Shown piece after piece: positions 33,776-42,562 of a stretch of DNA of 64,000 nucleotides. The translations under genes and the position numbers were made by a program. The stretch's first letter is position 1; each line of letters starts with the position of its first letter. Origin of the DNA: Parapusillimonas granuli (GTDB lineage Bacteria > Pseudomonadota > Gammaproteobacteria > Burkholderiales > Burkholderiaceae_B); NCBI RefSeq assembly GCF_013416525.1, contig NZ_JACCEM010000004.1:186001-250000 (forward strand). Reading direction: 5' to 3'. The notes under the pieces were generated by a model, which made no database searches, had not been told where the DNA came from, and was given only the letters and a program-made list of their open reading frames with translations.

Positions 33776-34813
33776 ATGTCTCTGCTATTCAATACCTATC
33801 CCCTGGCCCGCGCGGCGCTTTTTTCCATGGATGCCGAAGCGGCCCACGAATTGACGCTGGCGTCCCTGCAAAAGGCCTACGACTGCCGCCTCACGCGGGG
33901 GCTCATCGCCTCCGAGCCCCGCAAACCCTGCACGCTGCTCGGACTGCCCTGCCGCAATCCGGTCGGCCTGGCCGCGGGGCTGGACAAGAACGGCGCGCAC
34001 ATCGACGCCCTGGGCAATCTTGGATTCGGCTTCGTGGAAGTGGGCACCGTCACGCCCAAGCCCCAGCCGGGCAATCCCAAGCCGCGCATGTTCCGGCTGC
34101 CGCGCGCGCAAGCGCTGATCAACCGCCTGGGCTTCAACAACCAGGGCCTGGACGCCTTCATCGCCAACGTCCGCAAAAGCCAGTGGCGCAGCCAGGGCGG
34201 CATCCTGGGGCTGAACATAGGCAAGAACGCGGCGACGCCCATAGAACAGGCGGTGGACGATTACCTGATCGGGCTGGAAGGCGTGTATCCGCATGCCGAT
34301 TACATCACCGTGAACATTTCCTCGCCCAACACGCAGAACCTGCGCACGCTGCAGGGCGAAAACGAGCTCGCCGCCCTGCTTGCGCCGCTGGCTGAAAAGC
34401 GCAAGGCCCTGGCCGACCGGGACGGCAGGCTGGTGCCCATCGTGGTGAAGATCGCGCCGGACCTCGACACCCAGCAAATCGACATCATCGCCGAACAGCT
34501 GCCGCGCCACGGCATAGACGGGGTCATCGCCACCAACACCACGCTGTCACGGGACGCCGTTCAAGGCCTGCCCCACGCCGATGAAGCCGGCGGCCTTTCG
34601 GGCCCGCCCGTGCATGAATTGTCGTTGGCCGTCATTTCGCGGCTCAGGCATCGGTTGGGCGGGGACTACCCCATCATCGGCGTCGGCGGGGTGGCCTCGG
34701 GCAAGCAGGCCCGCGAGAAAATCGCCGCCGGGGCGAATGCCGTACAAATCTATACCGGGCTGATCTACCGCGGCCCGGCCCTGATCGAGGAATGCGTGCG
34801 CGCCCTGAGCTGA
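33776..34813 (+). CDS. pyrD: Dihydroorotate dehydrogenase (quinone), class 2 (PyrD)
   Basis: Membrane-associated flavoprotein oxidising dihydroorotate to orotate with quinone in pyrimidine synthesis. 345 residues: N-terminal amphipathic helix ([20 protein letters not shown]), [37 protein letters not shown] with the catalytic serine, and TNTTLSRD. The C-terminal FMN phosphate loop is [19 protein letters not shown]. The transcript ends at the terminator 50 nt downstream. Confidence 0.96.
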   Translation: MSLLFNTYPLARAALFSMDAEAAHELTLASLQKAYDCRLTRGLIASEPRKPCTLLGLPCRNPVGLAAGLDKNGAHIDALGNLGFGFVEVGTVTPKPQPGNPKPRMFRLPRAQALINRLGFNNQGLDAFIANVRKSQWRSQGGILGLNIGKNAATPIEQAVDDYLIGLEGVYPHADYITVNISSPNTQNLRTLQGENELAALLAPLAEKRKALADRDGRLVPIVVKIAPDLDTQQIDIIAEQLPRHGIDGVIATNTTLSRDAVQGLPHADEAGGLSGPPVHELSLAVISRLRHRLGGDYPIIGVGGVASGKQAREKIAAGANAVQIYTGLIYRGPALIEECVRALS

Positions 34814-34863
34814 GCTCAGCGGCACCGGCACCGGCGGCGCCGGACGCCGAGCGCCGGACGGCA

Positions 34864-34905
34864 CAAGGCCCCGGAAGCGCATGGCTTGCCGGGGCCTTGG
34901 TTTTT
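34864..34905 (+). terminator. Intrinsic terminator after pyrD
   Basis: CAAGGCCCCGG (34864-34874) pairs perfectly with CCGGGGCCTTG (34889-34899), an 11-bp stem, and is followed by GTTTTT. On the minus strand there is no T-run, so it serves pyrD, not the phasin. Confidence 0.9.
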
Positions 34906-34945
34906 ACCGCCGGCGGGGAGCTAGCCCCACCGAGCCCGGTTCACT

Positions 34946-35527
34946 TCAGGCATTGGCGCGGCGAGCGCGCGGAGCGGCCTTGCTGGCGGCTTCGGCGGCG
35001 TCCGACGCGGCCTTGAAACCCGCGGTGGTCGCTGCATTGATGTTGGACTCGGCCGCATCGGCAACCTGGCGCGCAGCCTTGACGGCGCCTTCGTAGGCAT
35101 TGTTGGCGGTGGCCAGGGACGACTTCATCAGGGCCACGGCGCCTTCCGAACCGGTGGGCGCGTTCTTGGCCAGCTGGTCGATCGCGTCGTTGACCTGCTG
35201 TTGGCCCAGGACGATTTGCTGTTCGGCCAGCTTGGACAGATCGGCCTGCACCGCCGAAACGATGTCATAGACGTGCTTGCCGTAGGCCAGCGCCTTTTCG
35301 GCATTGGGCTGCACCAGGCCGGACGTGAAGGCCATGGCTTCCTGGGCGTCTTTCATTTCGACCGCTTGCTGCGATTTTTCGGCCACTTCGTCCAGCGTTG
35401 CCTTGATGACTTTGAGGTTCAGGTCGGCCAGTCGTTCGAAGCCGCCGAACACTGCACCTTGGACAGCCAGAAAGTTATCCAGAGCCGCCTTTTGGGCGTT
35501 GAGAATGTGTTGAGGGATTGCGCTCAT
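34946..35527 (-). CDS. Phasin (polyhydroxyalkanoate granule protein)
   Basis: 193 residues, helical and Ala-rich, without membrane segments. ILNAQKAALDNFLAVQGAVFGG is the phasin signature region. Phasins coat PHA storage granules. The C-terminus AASDAAEAASKAAPRARRANA is a basic Ala-rich tail, like those of the PhaF/AlgP kind but short. The ATG at 35527 follows AAAGGAAAC on its strand. PhaR-like palindromes lie 110-185 nt upstream, in agreement with granule-sensing control. Confidence 0.9.
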   Translation of the reverse strand: MSAIPQHILNAQKAALDNFLAVQGAVFGGFERLADLNLKVIKATLDEVAEKSQQAVEMKDAQEAMAFTSGLVQPNAEKALAYGKHVYDIVSAVQADLSKLAEQQIVLGQQQVNDAIDQLAKNAPTGSEGAVALMKSSLATANNAYEGAVKAARQVADAAESNINAATTAGFKAASDAAEAASKAAPRARRANA

Positions 35528-35639
35528 AGTGTTTCCTTTATAAGACGAGGCCATGGTGGCGGCCCCTGAGTGCCCGACAAAGCCGGGCCTTGGTTAATAA
35601 AGAAGGCTAAGCAAATCACCTAACATGTGAAAACCTTCC

Positions 35640-35655
35640 TTGCTGCATTGCACAA
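35640..35655. promoter_or_regulatory. PhaR-like operator (proximal)
   Basis: TTGCTGCATTGCACAA is an imperfect palindrome with the TGC-N3-GCA pattern described for the PHA-responsive repressor PhaR. It lies 113 nt upstream of the phasin start. Confidence 0.55.
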
Positions 35656-35695
35656 AACGTATTTTACTAGGCCGTGCGAACAAGTCAAGCATTTT

Positions 35696-35712
35696 TTGTT
35701 GCAATGCAACAA
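35696..35712. promoter_or_regulatory. PhaR-like operator (distal, perfect palindrome)
   Basis: TTGTTGCAATGCAACAA is a perfect 8+8 inverted repeat around one central base. Together with the weaker copy at 35640 it forms a two-site array, centres 56 nt apart, between the phasin and the Bug gene. The rest of the 35528-35871 interval is AT-rich promoter sequence with no gene. Confidence 0.6.
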
Positions 35713-35871
35713 ACAGCTTGCCGGAACATCGGGAAAAAGCCCCTTTCCGGCATGAGGCTTTATATAAGGGCTAAACCTAGGCGACAGCGCGCCGGCTTTG
35801 CCCTAGGATGCAAAAGGATTTGTATCCAGCTTAGACCATTATTTACTTTGCCATAAGCAAAGGGAGACCGA

Positions 35872-36849
35872 ATGAAATACACCTCGAAACTCGCCGCTGC
35901 CATCACCCTTGGCGCACTTTCCTACACCGGCGCCGCGCTGGCCGCCGCATACCCCGACCACGCCATCAACATGGTGGTGCCTTTCTCGGCCGGCGGCCCA
36001 ACCGACAACGTCGCGCGGTCCCTCGCCGAAGCCATGCGCCCCACGCTGGGCCAGACGGTGGTCGTCGAAAACAAGGGCGGTGCGGGCGGCACCATCGGTA
36101 CGTCTCAGGTTGCCCGGGCCAAGCCCGACGGCTACAGCATCCTGCTGATGCATATCGGTTTTTCGACGGCGGCCTCGCTGTACAAGGATCCCGGCTACAA
36201 CGCCTTCACCAGCTTCGAGCCCATCGGCCTGGTGGTCGACGTGCCCATGACCATCATCGCGCGCAGCGACTTCCCGCCCAACAACATCCAGGAACTGGTC
36301 GAATACCTGAAGAAGAACAAGGACAAGGTGTCCCTGGCCAATGCCGGCATCGGCGCCGCCAGCCATCTCTGCGGCACCATGTTCTCGAATGCGATCGGGG
36401 TGGATCTGCTCACCGTTCCCTACAAGGGCACCGGCCCCGCCATGAACGATCTGCTGGGCAAGCAGGTCGATGTCATGTGCGACCAAACCACCAATACGAC
36501 CCAGCACATCAAGGCGGGCACGGTCAAGGCCTACGCGGTGACCAGCAAGGCGCGCGTTCCCACGCTGCCCGACCTTCCCACGATGCAGGAAGCGGGCTTC
36601 AAGGACTTCGAGGTCGGTATCTGGCACGGCATGTGGGCGCCCAAGGGCACGCCCAAGCCCGTCACCGAAAAGCTGAACGCCGCCCTGCGGGCCGGCCTGA
36701 ACGACCCCGAGTTCCAGAAGCGCATGGCGGGCCTGGGCGCCACGGTCCTGACGGCCGACGCCACGCCTGAAGCGCTGCAGAAGAAGGTCGAACAGCAAGT
36801 GCCGCAGTGGGGCGAGCTGTTCAAGAAATCGGGTATCCAGCCCCAGTAA
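35872..36849 (+). CDS. Bug/TctC-family periplasmic solute-binding protein (3)
   Basis: 325 residues: signal peptide (LAAAITLGALSYTGAALA), AAYPDHAINMVVPFSAGGPTDNVAR and NKGGAGGTIGTSQVARAKPDGYS. The middle GIGAASHLCGTMFSNAIGVD fits the Bug ligand-domain pattern. AAGGGAGA precedes the ATG. No transporter subunit is adjacent. An IclR regulator gene converges on it. Confidence 0.93.
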   Translation: MKYTSKLAAAITLGALSYTGAALAAAYPDHAINMVVPFSAGGPTDNVARSLAEAMRPTLGQTVVVENKGGAGGTIGTSQVARAKPDGYSILLMHIGFSTAASLYKDPGYNAFTSFEPIGLVVDVPMTIIARSDFPPNNIQELVEYLKKNKDKVSLANAGIGAASHLCGTMFSNAIGVDLLTVPYKGTGPAMNDLLGKQVDVMCDQTTNTTQHIKAGTVKAYAVTSKARVPTLPDLPTMQEAGFKDFEVGIWHGMWAPKGTPKPVTEKLNAALRAGLNDPEFQKRMAGLGATVLTADATPEALQKKVEQQVPQWGELFKKSGIQPQ

Positions 36850-36869
36850 CCCGGCAAGCAGGTATCGGC

Positions 36870-36890
36870 GGCCCCATGCGGCATGGGGCC
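36870..36890. other. Perfect hairpin between convergent Bug and IclR genes
   Basis: GGCCCCATG pairs with CATGGGGCC around a 3-nt loop, 21 nt past the Bug stop. No T-run follows on either strand, so a bidirectional terminator role is only possible. Confidence 0.5.
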
Positions 36891-36909
36891 GTCCACACGC
36901 CCCTAGGCA

Positions 36910-37737
36910 TCAAGCATCCGCCCCTGCCGCCCTCTCATACCCCAGCGCCTCGGAAATCTGCCGGGCCGTATTCAGCAGCACCGGAATCCATTCATCGCGC
37001 ATGCGCTCGGAAGGCGCGGAAATCGACAAGCCCGCCTGCAGCTTGCCGGTGTCATCGTACACGCCCGCGGCAATGCAGCGCACCCCCAGCTCGAGCTCTT
37101 CGTTGTCGCGCGAATACCCATGGCGGCGCACCAGCGCCAGATCGCGTTCGAGCTGATCCAGCTGCGTGATGCTGTTGCGCGTCGTGCCGGCCAGCCCCGT
37201 CCGCATGGCATAGGCCCGGACCTGGCGCGGATCGCTCACCGACAGGAACAGCTTGCCCGTGGACGTAAGATGCAGCGGCGCCCGGCCGCCGATGGCGCGC
37301 ACCACCTGCATGCCGGACCTCTCGCTCCAGGCCCGCTCGATGTAGACGATTTCATCGCCCTGCTGCAGCGAAAGATTGATGGTCTGGCCCGTGATCTTGT
37401 GCAGCTCGCGCATCGGATCCAGCGCCACCTCCCGCACATTCAGCCTTCTCTTGACCAAAGACCCGAGCTCTAGCAACCGCATGCCCAACTGATACAGGCC
37501 GCTGTCGACACGCTCGACATAGCGCCCGACGACCAGGTCGTTCAGGATACGGTGAGTGGTGGAGGTATGCAGGCCGGTCGCCGCCGCCAGTTCTTTCAGC
37601 GGCACGGGATCCGGCTGTTTGGCCAGGACGTCGAGCAAGGACATGGCCCGCTCGAGGACCTGTATGGAAACGGGCGAGTCGTTGATGGCAGAAGACCCAC
37701 CCAGCGAAGCAGGTGGCAGCGTAGTGGAACGTGACAT
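36910..37737 (-). CDS. IclR-family transcriptional regulator
   Basis: 275 residues. Winged HTH: SIQVLERAMSLLDVLAKQ, PVPLKELAAATGLHTSTTHR and ILNDLVVGRYVERV. The C-terminal ligand domain includes LHLTSTGKLFLS and GVRCIAAGVYDDTG, typical of IclR. Such regulators control carboxylic and aromatic acid catabolism genes and bind small acids. The ATG at 37737 leaves a TATTAT promoter-like box within 60 nt upstream; an ATG at 37797 would swallow it. The convergent Bug gene is a plausible but unproven target. Confidence 0.88.
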   Translation of the reverse strand: MSRSTTLPPASLGGSSAINDSPVSIQVLERAMSLLDVLAKQPDPVPLKELAAATGLHTSTTHRILNDLVVGRYVERVDSGLYQLGMRLLELGSLVKRRLNVREVALDPMRELHKITGQTINLSLQQGDEIVYIERAWSERSGMQVVRAIGGRAPLHLTSTGKLFLSVSDPRQVRAYAMRTGLAGTTRNSITQLDQLERDLALVRRHGYSRDNEELELGVRCIAAGVYDDTGKLQAGLSISAPSERMRDEWIPVLLNTARQISEALGYERAAGADA

Positions 37738-37800
37738 AGTCTTATTTTGACGCAACGCAACAATTCCATAATATGAAAAAATGTGCCGGCCTGGCAAGCA

Positions 37801-38604
37801 TTATTTTTGCGGCGGGTTCAGCTCCCCTCCCATCCTGATGGCTTCGCCGCGCAGGAACTCGAGCGCCAGCGCCGCCGCTTCCGGTTCGCCCTTCACGCCC
37901 AGATCGATGTGCGGATGGCCGGTTTCGCCCATGCTGGGCAGGCTGAAGGCCTTGATGCCGGGCCAGCGCCGTTCGAGCTCTTCCAGCGCGGGGGTGATGC
38001 GCGATTCGGGCAGCTTGAACACCAGGAAGGAATGCTCGACGCGCCGCTGTTTGTGGTGCAGTTGGCTGTAGCGCGCATCCAGCGTCCATTCCATCATGGG
38101 CCAGGCCATGACCGGAAAACCCGGCATGAAAGTGTGGTCCTGGATGAAGAACCCGGGAATCTTGTTGTAGGGATTGGGGACGATTTCGGCGCCCACGGGA
38201 AATACGCCCATTTGCAGGCGCTGCTGGTTCTCGGGCAGCGACATGTCGCCGCTGCCCTGGCCCCGGCGTTCATTGTCGGCGCAGCGCTCGGCGATCAGCC
38301 TGGCCGCTTCGGGATGCAGGGCGAGCTCGACGCCCAGGGCCTCGGCGGCCGCCTGGCGGGTCTGGTCGTCCGGCGTGGCGCCGATGCCGCCGCAGCAGAA
38401 CACGATGTCGCCCGTCCGGAAGCTGCGGCGCAGGGTGTCGGCGATGACGGCGCGCTCGTCGGAGATGAATTCCGCGCCCCCCAGCTGCAGCCCGCGCTGG
38501 CTGAGGAGTTCGACCAGCTTGGCGAAATGCTTGTCCTGGCGGCGGCCGGAAAGGATTTCGTCTCCGATGATGATCAGGCGGATTTTGGGTGGGGTCGTGC
38601 TCAT
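37801..38604 (-). CDS. MoCF/CinA-type molybdopterin-binding domain protein
   Basis: 267 residues. Molybdopterin-binding (MoaB/MogA-like) core with RLIIIGDEILSGRRQDKHFA and CCGGIGATPDDQTRQAAAEA, the two conserved substrate loops. It lacks the C-terminal nicotinamide amidase domain of full CinA proteins, so it belongs to the stand-alone COG1058 group, which is linked to NMN or ADP-ribose metabolism. 25 nt separate its start from the end of the EI24 gene on the same strand. Confidence 0.85.
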   Translation of the reverse strand: MSTTPPKIRLIIIGDEILSGRRQDKHFAKLVELLSQRGLQLGGAEFISDERAVIADTLRRSFRTGDIVFCCGGIGATPDDQTRQAAAEALGVELALHPEAARLIAERCADNERRGQGSGDMSLPENQQRLQMGVFPVGAEIVPNPYNKIPGFFIQDHTFMPGFPVMAWPMMEWTLDARYSQLHHKQRRVEHSFLVFKLPESRITPALEELERRWPGIKAFSLPSMGETGHPHIDLGVKGEPEAAALALEFLRGEAIRMGGELNPPQK

Positions 38605-38629
38605 GTGAGGCTGGTTTCCTTTTTTTGTT

Positions 38630-39424
38630 TCAGACGTCTACGACTTTCTGCGCGCGCAGCTGCGTCAGGGCTTCGAGCATGAAGTGCGCGAAGACCAGGG
38701 CGGAAAACACCGGAAGAAACAGCCATGCGGGCGGAAACAGATTGACCAGCGAAAGTATGGCGCCGATCAGCCACAGCTGGCGATTGTGCCGCTTCCAGAG
38801 CAGACGGCGCTCTTGCGGGCTGCCGTGTTCCACGATGGCGTCGACCCTGAGCATGCGTGTAAAGGCGAAGGCCCACCAGAACAGCGGCAGCACCACCGGC
38901 ATGGGCGGGATGAGCCAGAGAGGCATGGTCGCCAGCCACCCGAGCACGAACAGCAGGCCGACCCAGACGGCGTTCCAGGCGCCGACGGCGGTCACGTATT
39001 GCCCTTGGCGCGAGAGCCCCTGGTATTGGTGTTTTTCAAGGTGCCGCAGCACGATGGGCATGACGAACACGGCCGCGATGACCAGGCCCAGAATGCCCGC
39101 CAGGGGCAGGAGTATGCCGACGGCGAGCAAGGGAATGAGGTAGAGCTTCAGGGAAAACAGGCCGATGGCCAGCAGCCATTGGTCGACCTGGTTGATGAAA
39201 TCCCATTCGGCGGCCTGGGCGTTGAGCCACGTGGTGAGCGGGTCCCAGAAACCCCAAAGCAATATAATTGCCCCCAGCAAGGCAATGACGAAGGGCAGGA
39301 ACATGGCCGCCAGCATCTTCGGGTGGAACTGCGAAACCAGCGCCCGCCTGAATGCCAGGCCGACCGCCGCCAGGCCAGTCGCGCGCCGGTCTCCGGTTTT
39401 GACTGCAAGGGTGTATTCGCTCAT
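38630..39424 (-). CDS. EI24/CysZ-like multi-pass membrane protein
   Basis: 264 residues with several hydrophobic segments (MFLPFVIALLGAIILLWGFW; LYLIPLLAVGILLPLAGILG; AVWVGLLFVLGWLA) and the amphipathic AFRRALVSQFHPKM N-terminus of the EI24 family. CysZ, a member, carries sulfate, but beta-proteobacterial members are mostly uncharacterised, so I give no substrate. The thioredoxin gene diverges from it across a 58-nt spacer. Confidence 0.8.
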   Translation of the reverse strand: MSEYTLAVKTGDRRATGLAAVGLAFRRALVSQFHPKMLAAMFLPFVIALLGAIILLWGFWDPLTTWLNAQAAEWDFINQVDQWLLAIGLFSLKLYLIPLLAVGILLPLAGILGLVIAAVFVMPIVLRHLEKHQYQGLSRQGQYVTAVGAWNAVWVGLLFVLGWLATMPLWLIPPMPVVLPLFWWAFAFTRMLRVDAIVEHGSPQERRLLWKRHNRQLWLIGAILSLVNLFPPAWLFLPVFSALVFAHFMLEALTQLRAQKVVDV

Positions 39425-39482
39425 GCGTAGCCTTTAGATCACGACATGACTATCATAGTCAAACTAGGTGCTTTTTGTCTCT

Positions 39483-39872
39483 ATGCCGGTATACGATCCA
39501 CAACACGACACCCCCGCTTTGCAGGCCCGGCTGGCGCGCCGCGAAGGGCTGGTCATCGCTTGCTATTGCGCGGCCTGGTGCGACACCTGCCGGCAATACC
39601 GGCCCGATTTCGACGGCCTCGCACAGAAATGGCCGCAGCATGCTTTCGTGTGGGTGGACATCGAAGAATGCCCTGAGCTGCTCGACGACGAAGACGTCGA
39701 GAACTTCCCGACCATACTCGTGCAAAGCCAGGAAGGGAACCTGTTCTTCGGAACCATGCTGCCGTACATCGGCCACCTGGAAAAGCTGGTGGCCAGCCTG
39801 CAGGACGCCGCGGAGGTCATCGAAGGCGGCCCCGGCCAGCTGGGGACGCTACTGCCGGCCGCCGCCCAGTAG
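39483..39872 (+). CDS. Thioredoxin-family protein
   Basis: 129 residues, no signal peptide. Active site W32-C33-D-T-C36 (AAWCDTCRQY) and the cis-proline segment ENFPTILVQS. WCDTC replaces the WCGPC of classical thioredoxin, which implies another redox potential or partner. Its last 24 nt overlap the 3' end of the convergent DEAD-box helicase gene. The ATG at 39483 gives the best fold start. Confidence 0.88.
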   Translation: MPVYDPQHDTPALQARLARREGLVIACYCAAWCDTCRQYRPDFDGLAQKWPQHAFVWVDIEECPELLDDEDVENFPTILVQSQEGNLFFGTMLPYIGHLEKLVASLQDAAEVIEGGPGQLGTLLPAAAQ

Positions 39873-41222
39873 CACGCCCACCGACTTCTTGCTGGCGGAC
39901 GCCGGCGCCTCGGGCTTGCTTGCGGGCGCGGCGGCAGCCGGCGCAGGCACATAAGGCTTGTAGAAGAATTCGTCCACGGGCTTTTGCGCCGTGGCGCCGG
40001 GCGCATAGGCGCGCCTTTCCCGGACGGCAGGCGGCCGCCGCGCCGAAGCCGGCACGGCCAGCTGGCCGCGGGGGATCTTGGCCTTGATCAGTTTTTCGAT
40101 GTCGAGCAGGTAGCGCTCTTCGTCGGGCGTGTAGAAGGCGATGGCCTCGCCGCTCTTGCCGGCGCGGCCCGTGCGGCCGATGCGGTGGACATAGTCTTCG
40201 GCATTGTGCGGCAGATCGTAGTTGATGACGCAGGGCACGCCGGCGACGTCCAGCCCGCGGGCCGCCACATCGGTCGCCACCAGGACCTCGAGCTCGCCGG
40301 CCTTGAAGGCGTCGAGCGCCTTCATGCGGTCGAGCTGGCTCTTGTCGCCGTGTATCGATTCGGCCTTGACGCCGTCGCGCACGAGTTCGCGCGCCAGCCT
40401 GCCCGTGCCGATCTTGGTATTGGAAAAAACGATGACCTGGTTGAGCCCCTTGGACTTGACCAGGTGGACGACGGCCGCGCGCTTTTCGCCGCTGGACAGC
40501 GGATAGGCGATCTGGCTGACGGTGTCGGCCGTGGCGTTGCGCGCCGCCACTTCGATCTCGACGGGATTCCTGAGGAAATTGCGCCCCAGCTTGCGGATCT
40601 CGTTGCTGAAGGTGGCGGAAAACAGCAGGCTCTGCCGATTGACCGGCAGCAGGCGCATGATGCGGTCGAGGTCGGGCAGAAAGCCCATGTCCAGCATGCG
40701 GTCGGCTTCGTCCAGCACCAATATGCCCACCTGGCCGAGATTGACGTTCTTCTGTTCGACGTGGTCCAGTAGCCGCCCGGGCGTTGCGACCAGCAGTTCG
40801 CAGCCGCGGCGCAGGGCGTCGCGCTGCGGATTGATGTCGACGCCGCCGAACACGACGGCGGCCCGCAGCGGAGTGGCCGCGCTGTATGTGGCGACGTTCT
40901 CGTACACCTGGTCGGCGAGTTCCCGCGTGGGGGTCAGGATCAGGGCCCGCACGGGATGCCGCGCCGGCGACGCGCTGGTATTGGCGAACTGCATCAGCCG
41001 GTGCAAGATGGGCAGCGTGAACGCGGCCGTCTTGCCGGTGCCGGTCTGCGCGGCGCCCATGACGTCCCGGCCCTCCATGGCGATGGGTATGGCCTGGGCC
41101 TGGATGGGCGTGGGATGGGTGTATCCCGTTGCGGCTATCGCCTGAAGTATGCTTGGATGCAGGCCGAAATCGGAAAAGGTCGCAGCAGGGGTACTGGTGG
41201 GTGTGGTGATAGTGTCTGTCAT
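39849..41222 (-). CDS. DEAD-box RNA helicase (RhlE-like)
   Basis: 457 residues with all the helicase motifs: Q-motif (FSDFGLHPSILQAI), I (AQTGTGKTAAF), Ib (TPGRLLDHV), II (LDEADRMLDMGF), III (SATFS), and VI (HRIGRTGRAGKSGEA). The C-terminus is a low-complexity Ala/Pro/Lys tail, likely RNA-binding. Such enzymes remodel RNA in ribosome assembly and decay. The ATG at 41222 removes a non-homologous 40-codon extension. Its 3' end overlaps the thioredoxin gene on the opposite strand. Confidence 0.93.
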   Translation of the reverse strand: MTDTITTPTSTPAATFSDFGLHPSILQAIAATGYTHPTPIQAQAIPIAMEGRDVMGAAQTGTGKTAAFTLPILHRLMQFANTSASPARHPVRALILTPTRELADQVYENVATYSAATPLRAAVVFGGVDINPQRDALRRGCELLVATPGRLLDHVEQKNVNLGQVGILVLDEADRMLDMGFLPDLDRIMRLLPVNRQSLLFSATFSNEIRKLGRNFLRNPVEIEVAARNATADTVSQIAYPLSSGEKRAAVVHLVKSKGLNQVIVFSNTKIGTGRLARELVRDGVKAESIHGDKSQLDRMKALDAFKAGELEVLVATDVAARGLDVAGVPCVINYDLPHNAEDYVHRIGRTGRAGKSGEAIAFYTPDEERYLLDIEKLIKAKIPRGQLAVPASARRPPAVRERRAYAPGATAQKPVDEFFYKPYVPAPAAAAPASKPEAPASASKKSVGVLLGGGRQ

Positions 41223-41391
41223 TGAAAGTGGTTTATGCCTGGCGCAGGAAAACCCCGCGCCTAGCTTGTGGGACCGCTGTATTTTACCGCACGCGCTCCC
41301 GGCTGCCCGGCAAGCGGCGCTGCCCATGCATAACAAAGCCAATAAAAACAGGCATTTGTCGTTAAAAGCCTACGTTTCGTTACGCCGCGCC

Positions 41392-41733
41392 TCAGGAAAC
41401 GAATAAAGCCCTCAGTATCCAGTACGCGACCATGCCGCCCACGATGACCAGCAAGGTGCTCTTCGTGCGCCAGTACAGCCCGACCGCCACCAGCGCCGCC
41501 GCCAGCTTGAGCAGGGACGCCCCGCCGTCCGGGTCGCCCAGCGGGATGAGGTCCGGGACGATGATGCCGACCAGCGCCGCCGTGGGCGCATAGCGCAGGG
41601 CGCGGCGCACGGAATCGCTGAGCGGCAGATAGTCGCCGAACACATAGTAGCCCGAGCGCGTGATGATGCTGCACACCGTCAGGGCCGCGATCACGCCGAT
41701 GATGTAAAGATCGTATTCGAGATTTCCGGTCAT
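41392..41733 (-). CDS. azlD: AzlD, small subunit of branched-chain amino acid exporter
   Basis: 113 residues with four hydrophobic helices (YDLYIIGVIAALTVCSIITR; RALRYAPTAALVGIIVPDLI; LLKLAAALVAVGLYW; LLVIVGGMVAYWILRALF), matching AzlD/YgaH. It works with AzlC to export branched-chain amino acids or their analogues. The azlC stop and the azlD start overlap by 4 nt (ATGA). Confidence 0.9.
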   Translation of the reverse strand: MTGNLEYDLYIIGVIAALTVCSIITRSGYYVFGDYLPLSDSVRRALRYAPTAALVGIIVPDLIPLGDPDGGASLLKLAAALVAVGLYWRTKSTLLVIVGGMVAYWILRALFVS

Positions 41734-42422
41734 TTCCGCTTCCTGGATTTGCCGCGATGCTGAAGCCGCTCGGCCAGCACGCCCGCCGCGATGCCGCCGA
41801 TGACCGCCGCCAGCAGGCCCAGCCTCAGAGGCAGGGCCTGGCCGACCAGCGCGATGGTTCCAGCCGTCAGCAGGCACATGGCCATGGGCCGTGTCTTGAC
41901 CAGGGGAATGACGACCGCCATCAGGGCGAGTATGGCAGCGAACTCCAGCGACCAGCTGGCCGGCACGAAGCCCCCCAGGTATATGCCGACCATCGAGAAG
42001 ATGTTCCAGGACAGCCAGCCCGGTATGATCATGCCCAGCAGGTACCAGAGCTGTTCCGTGGTGGCCGGGCCTTTGCGGTCCCCATGGCGGGCCATGAAGA
42101 ACACGAAAGCGATGTCGGTGCTGAGAAAGCCCAGCACCAGCCGCTTGAACCAGTGCATGTGCCTGAAAAAGGGCTGCAGCGCCGCCGCGAAAATGATGAA
42201 GCGCAGGTTCACCACCATGCCGGCGGCGAAGATCAGCCAGATCGGCGCCGAGGACACGATGAGCGGCAGCGACGTCAGCTGCGCCGACCCCGCGTACACC
42301 AGCAGCGTCATCCATGCCGCCATGGTTTCGGTCAGTCCCGACTTGACCATCGCGATGCCCGTGACGAAGCCCCACGTGCTGGTCGCGACCAGCGCCGTGA
42401 AGACGTCGCGAAAGCCGGCCAT
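41730..42422 (-). CDS. azlC: AzlC, large subunit of branched-chain amino acid exporter
   Basis: 230 residues, multi-pass. FRDVFTALVATSTWGFVTGI, LLVYAGSAQLTSLPL and FVVNLRFIIFA-like GMVVNLRFIIFAAAL are AzlC/YgaZ family blocks. I prefer the ATG at 42422; the longer frame begins with a TTG and adds 26 non-conserved residues. It diverges from ilvE, the branched-chain aminotransferase gene, so synthesis and export of the same amino acids lie side by side. Confidence 0.9.
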   Translation of the reverse strand: MAGFRDVFTALVATSTWGFVTGIAMVKSGLTETMAAWMTLLVYAGSAQLTSLPLIVSSAPIWLIFAAGMVVNLRFIIFAAALQPFFRHMHWFKRLVLGFLSTDIAFVFFMARHGDRKGPATTEQLWYLLGMIIPGWLSWNIFSMVGIYLGGFVPASWSLEFAAILALMAVVIPLVKTRPMAMCLLTAGTIALVGQALPLRLGLLAAVIGGIAAGVLAERLQHRGKSRKRK

Positions 42423-42562
42423 GAAGCTTTGCCGCTTATGGGCCTCCGGCCACCATGATGCAAATCCCGATTCCGCCACCGCCGTCCGACCTCGAGCCAA
42501 AAGCCGCTATTGTAAGGCCGGCTCGCTTGGTACAATCAAATCACTTTTTTCGGGAGAGCACC

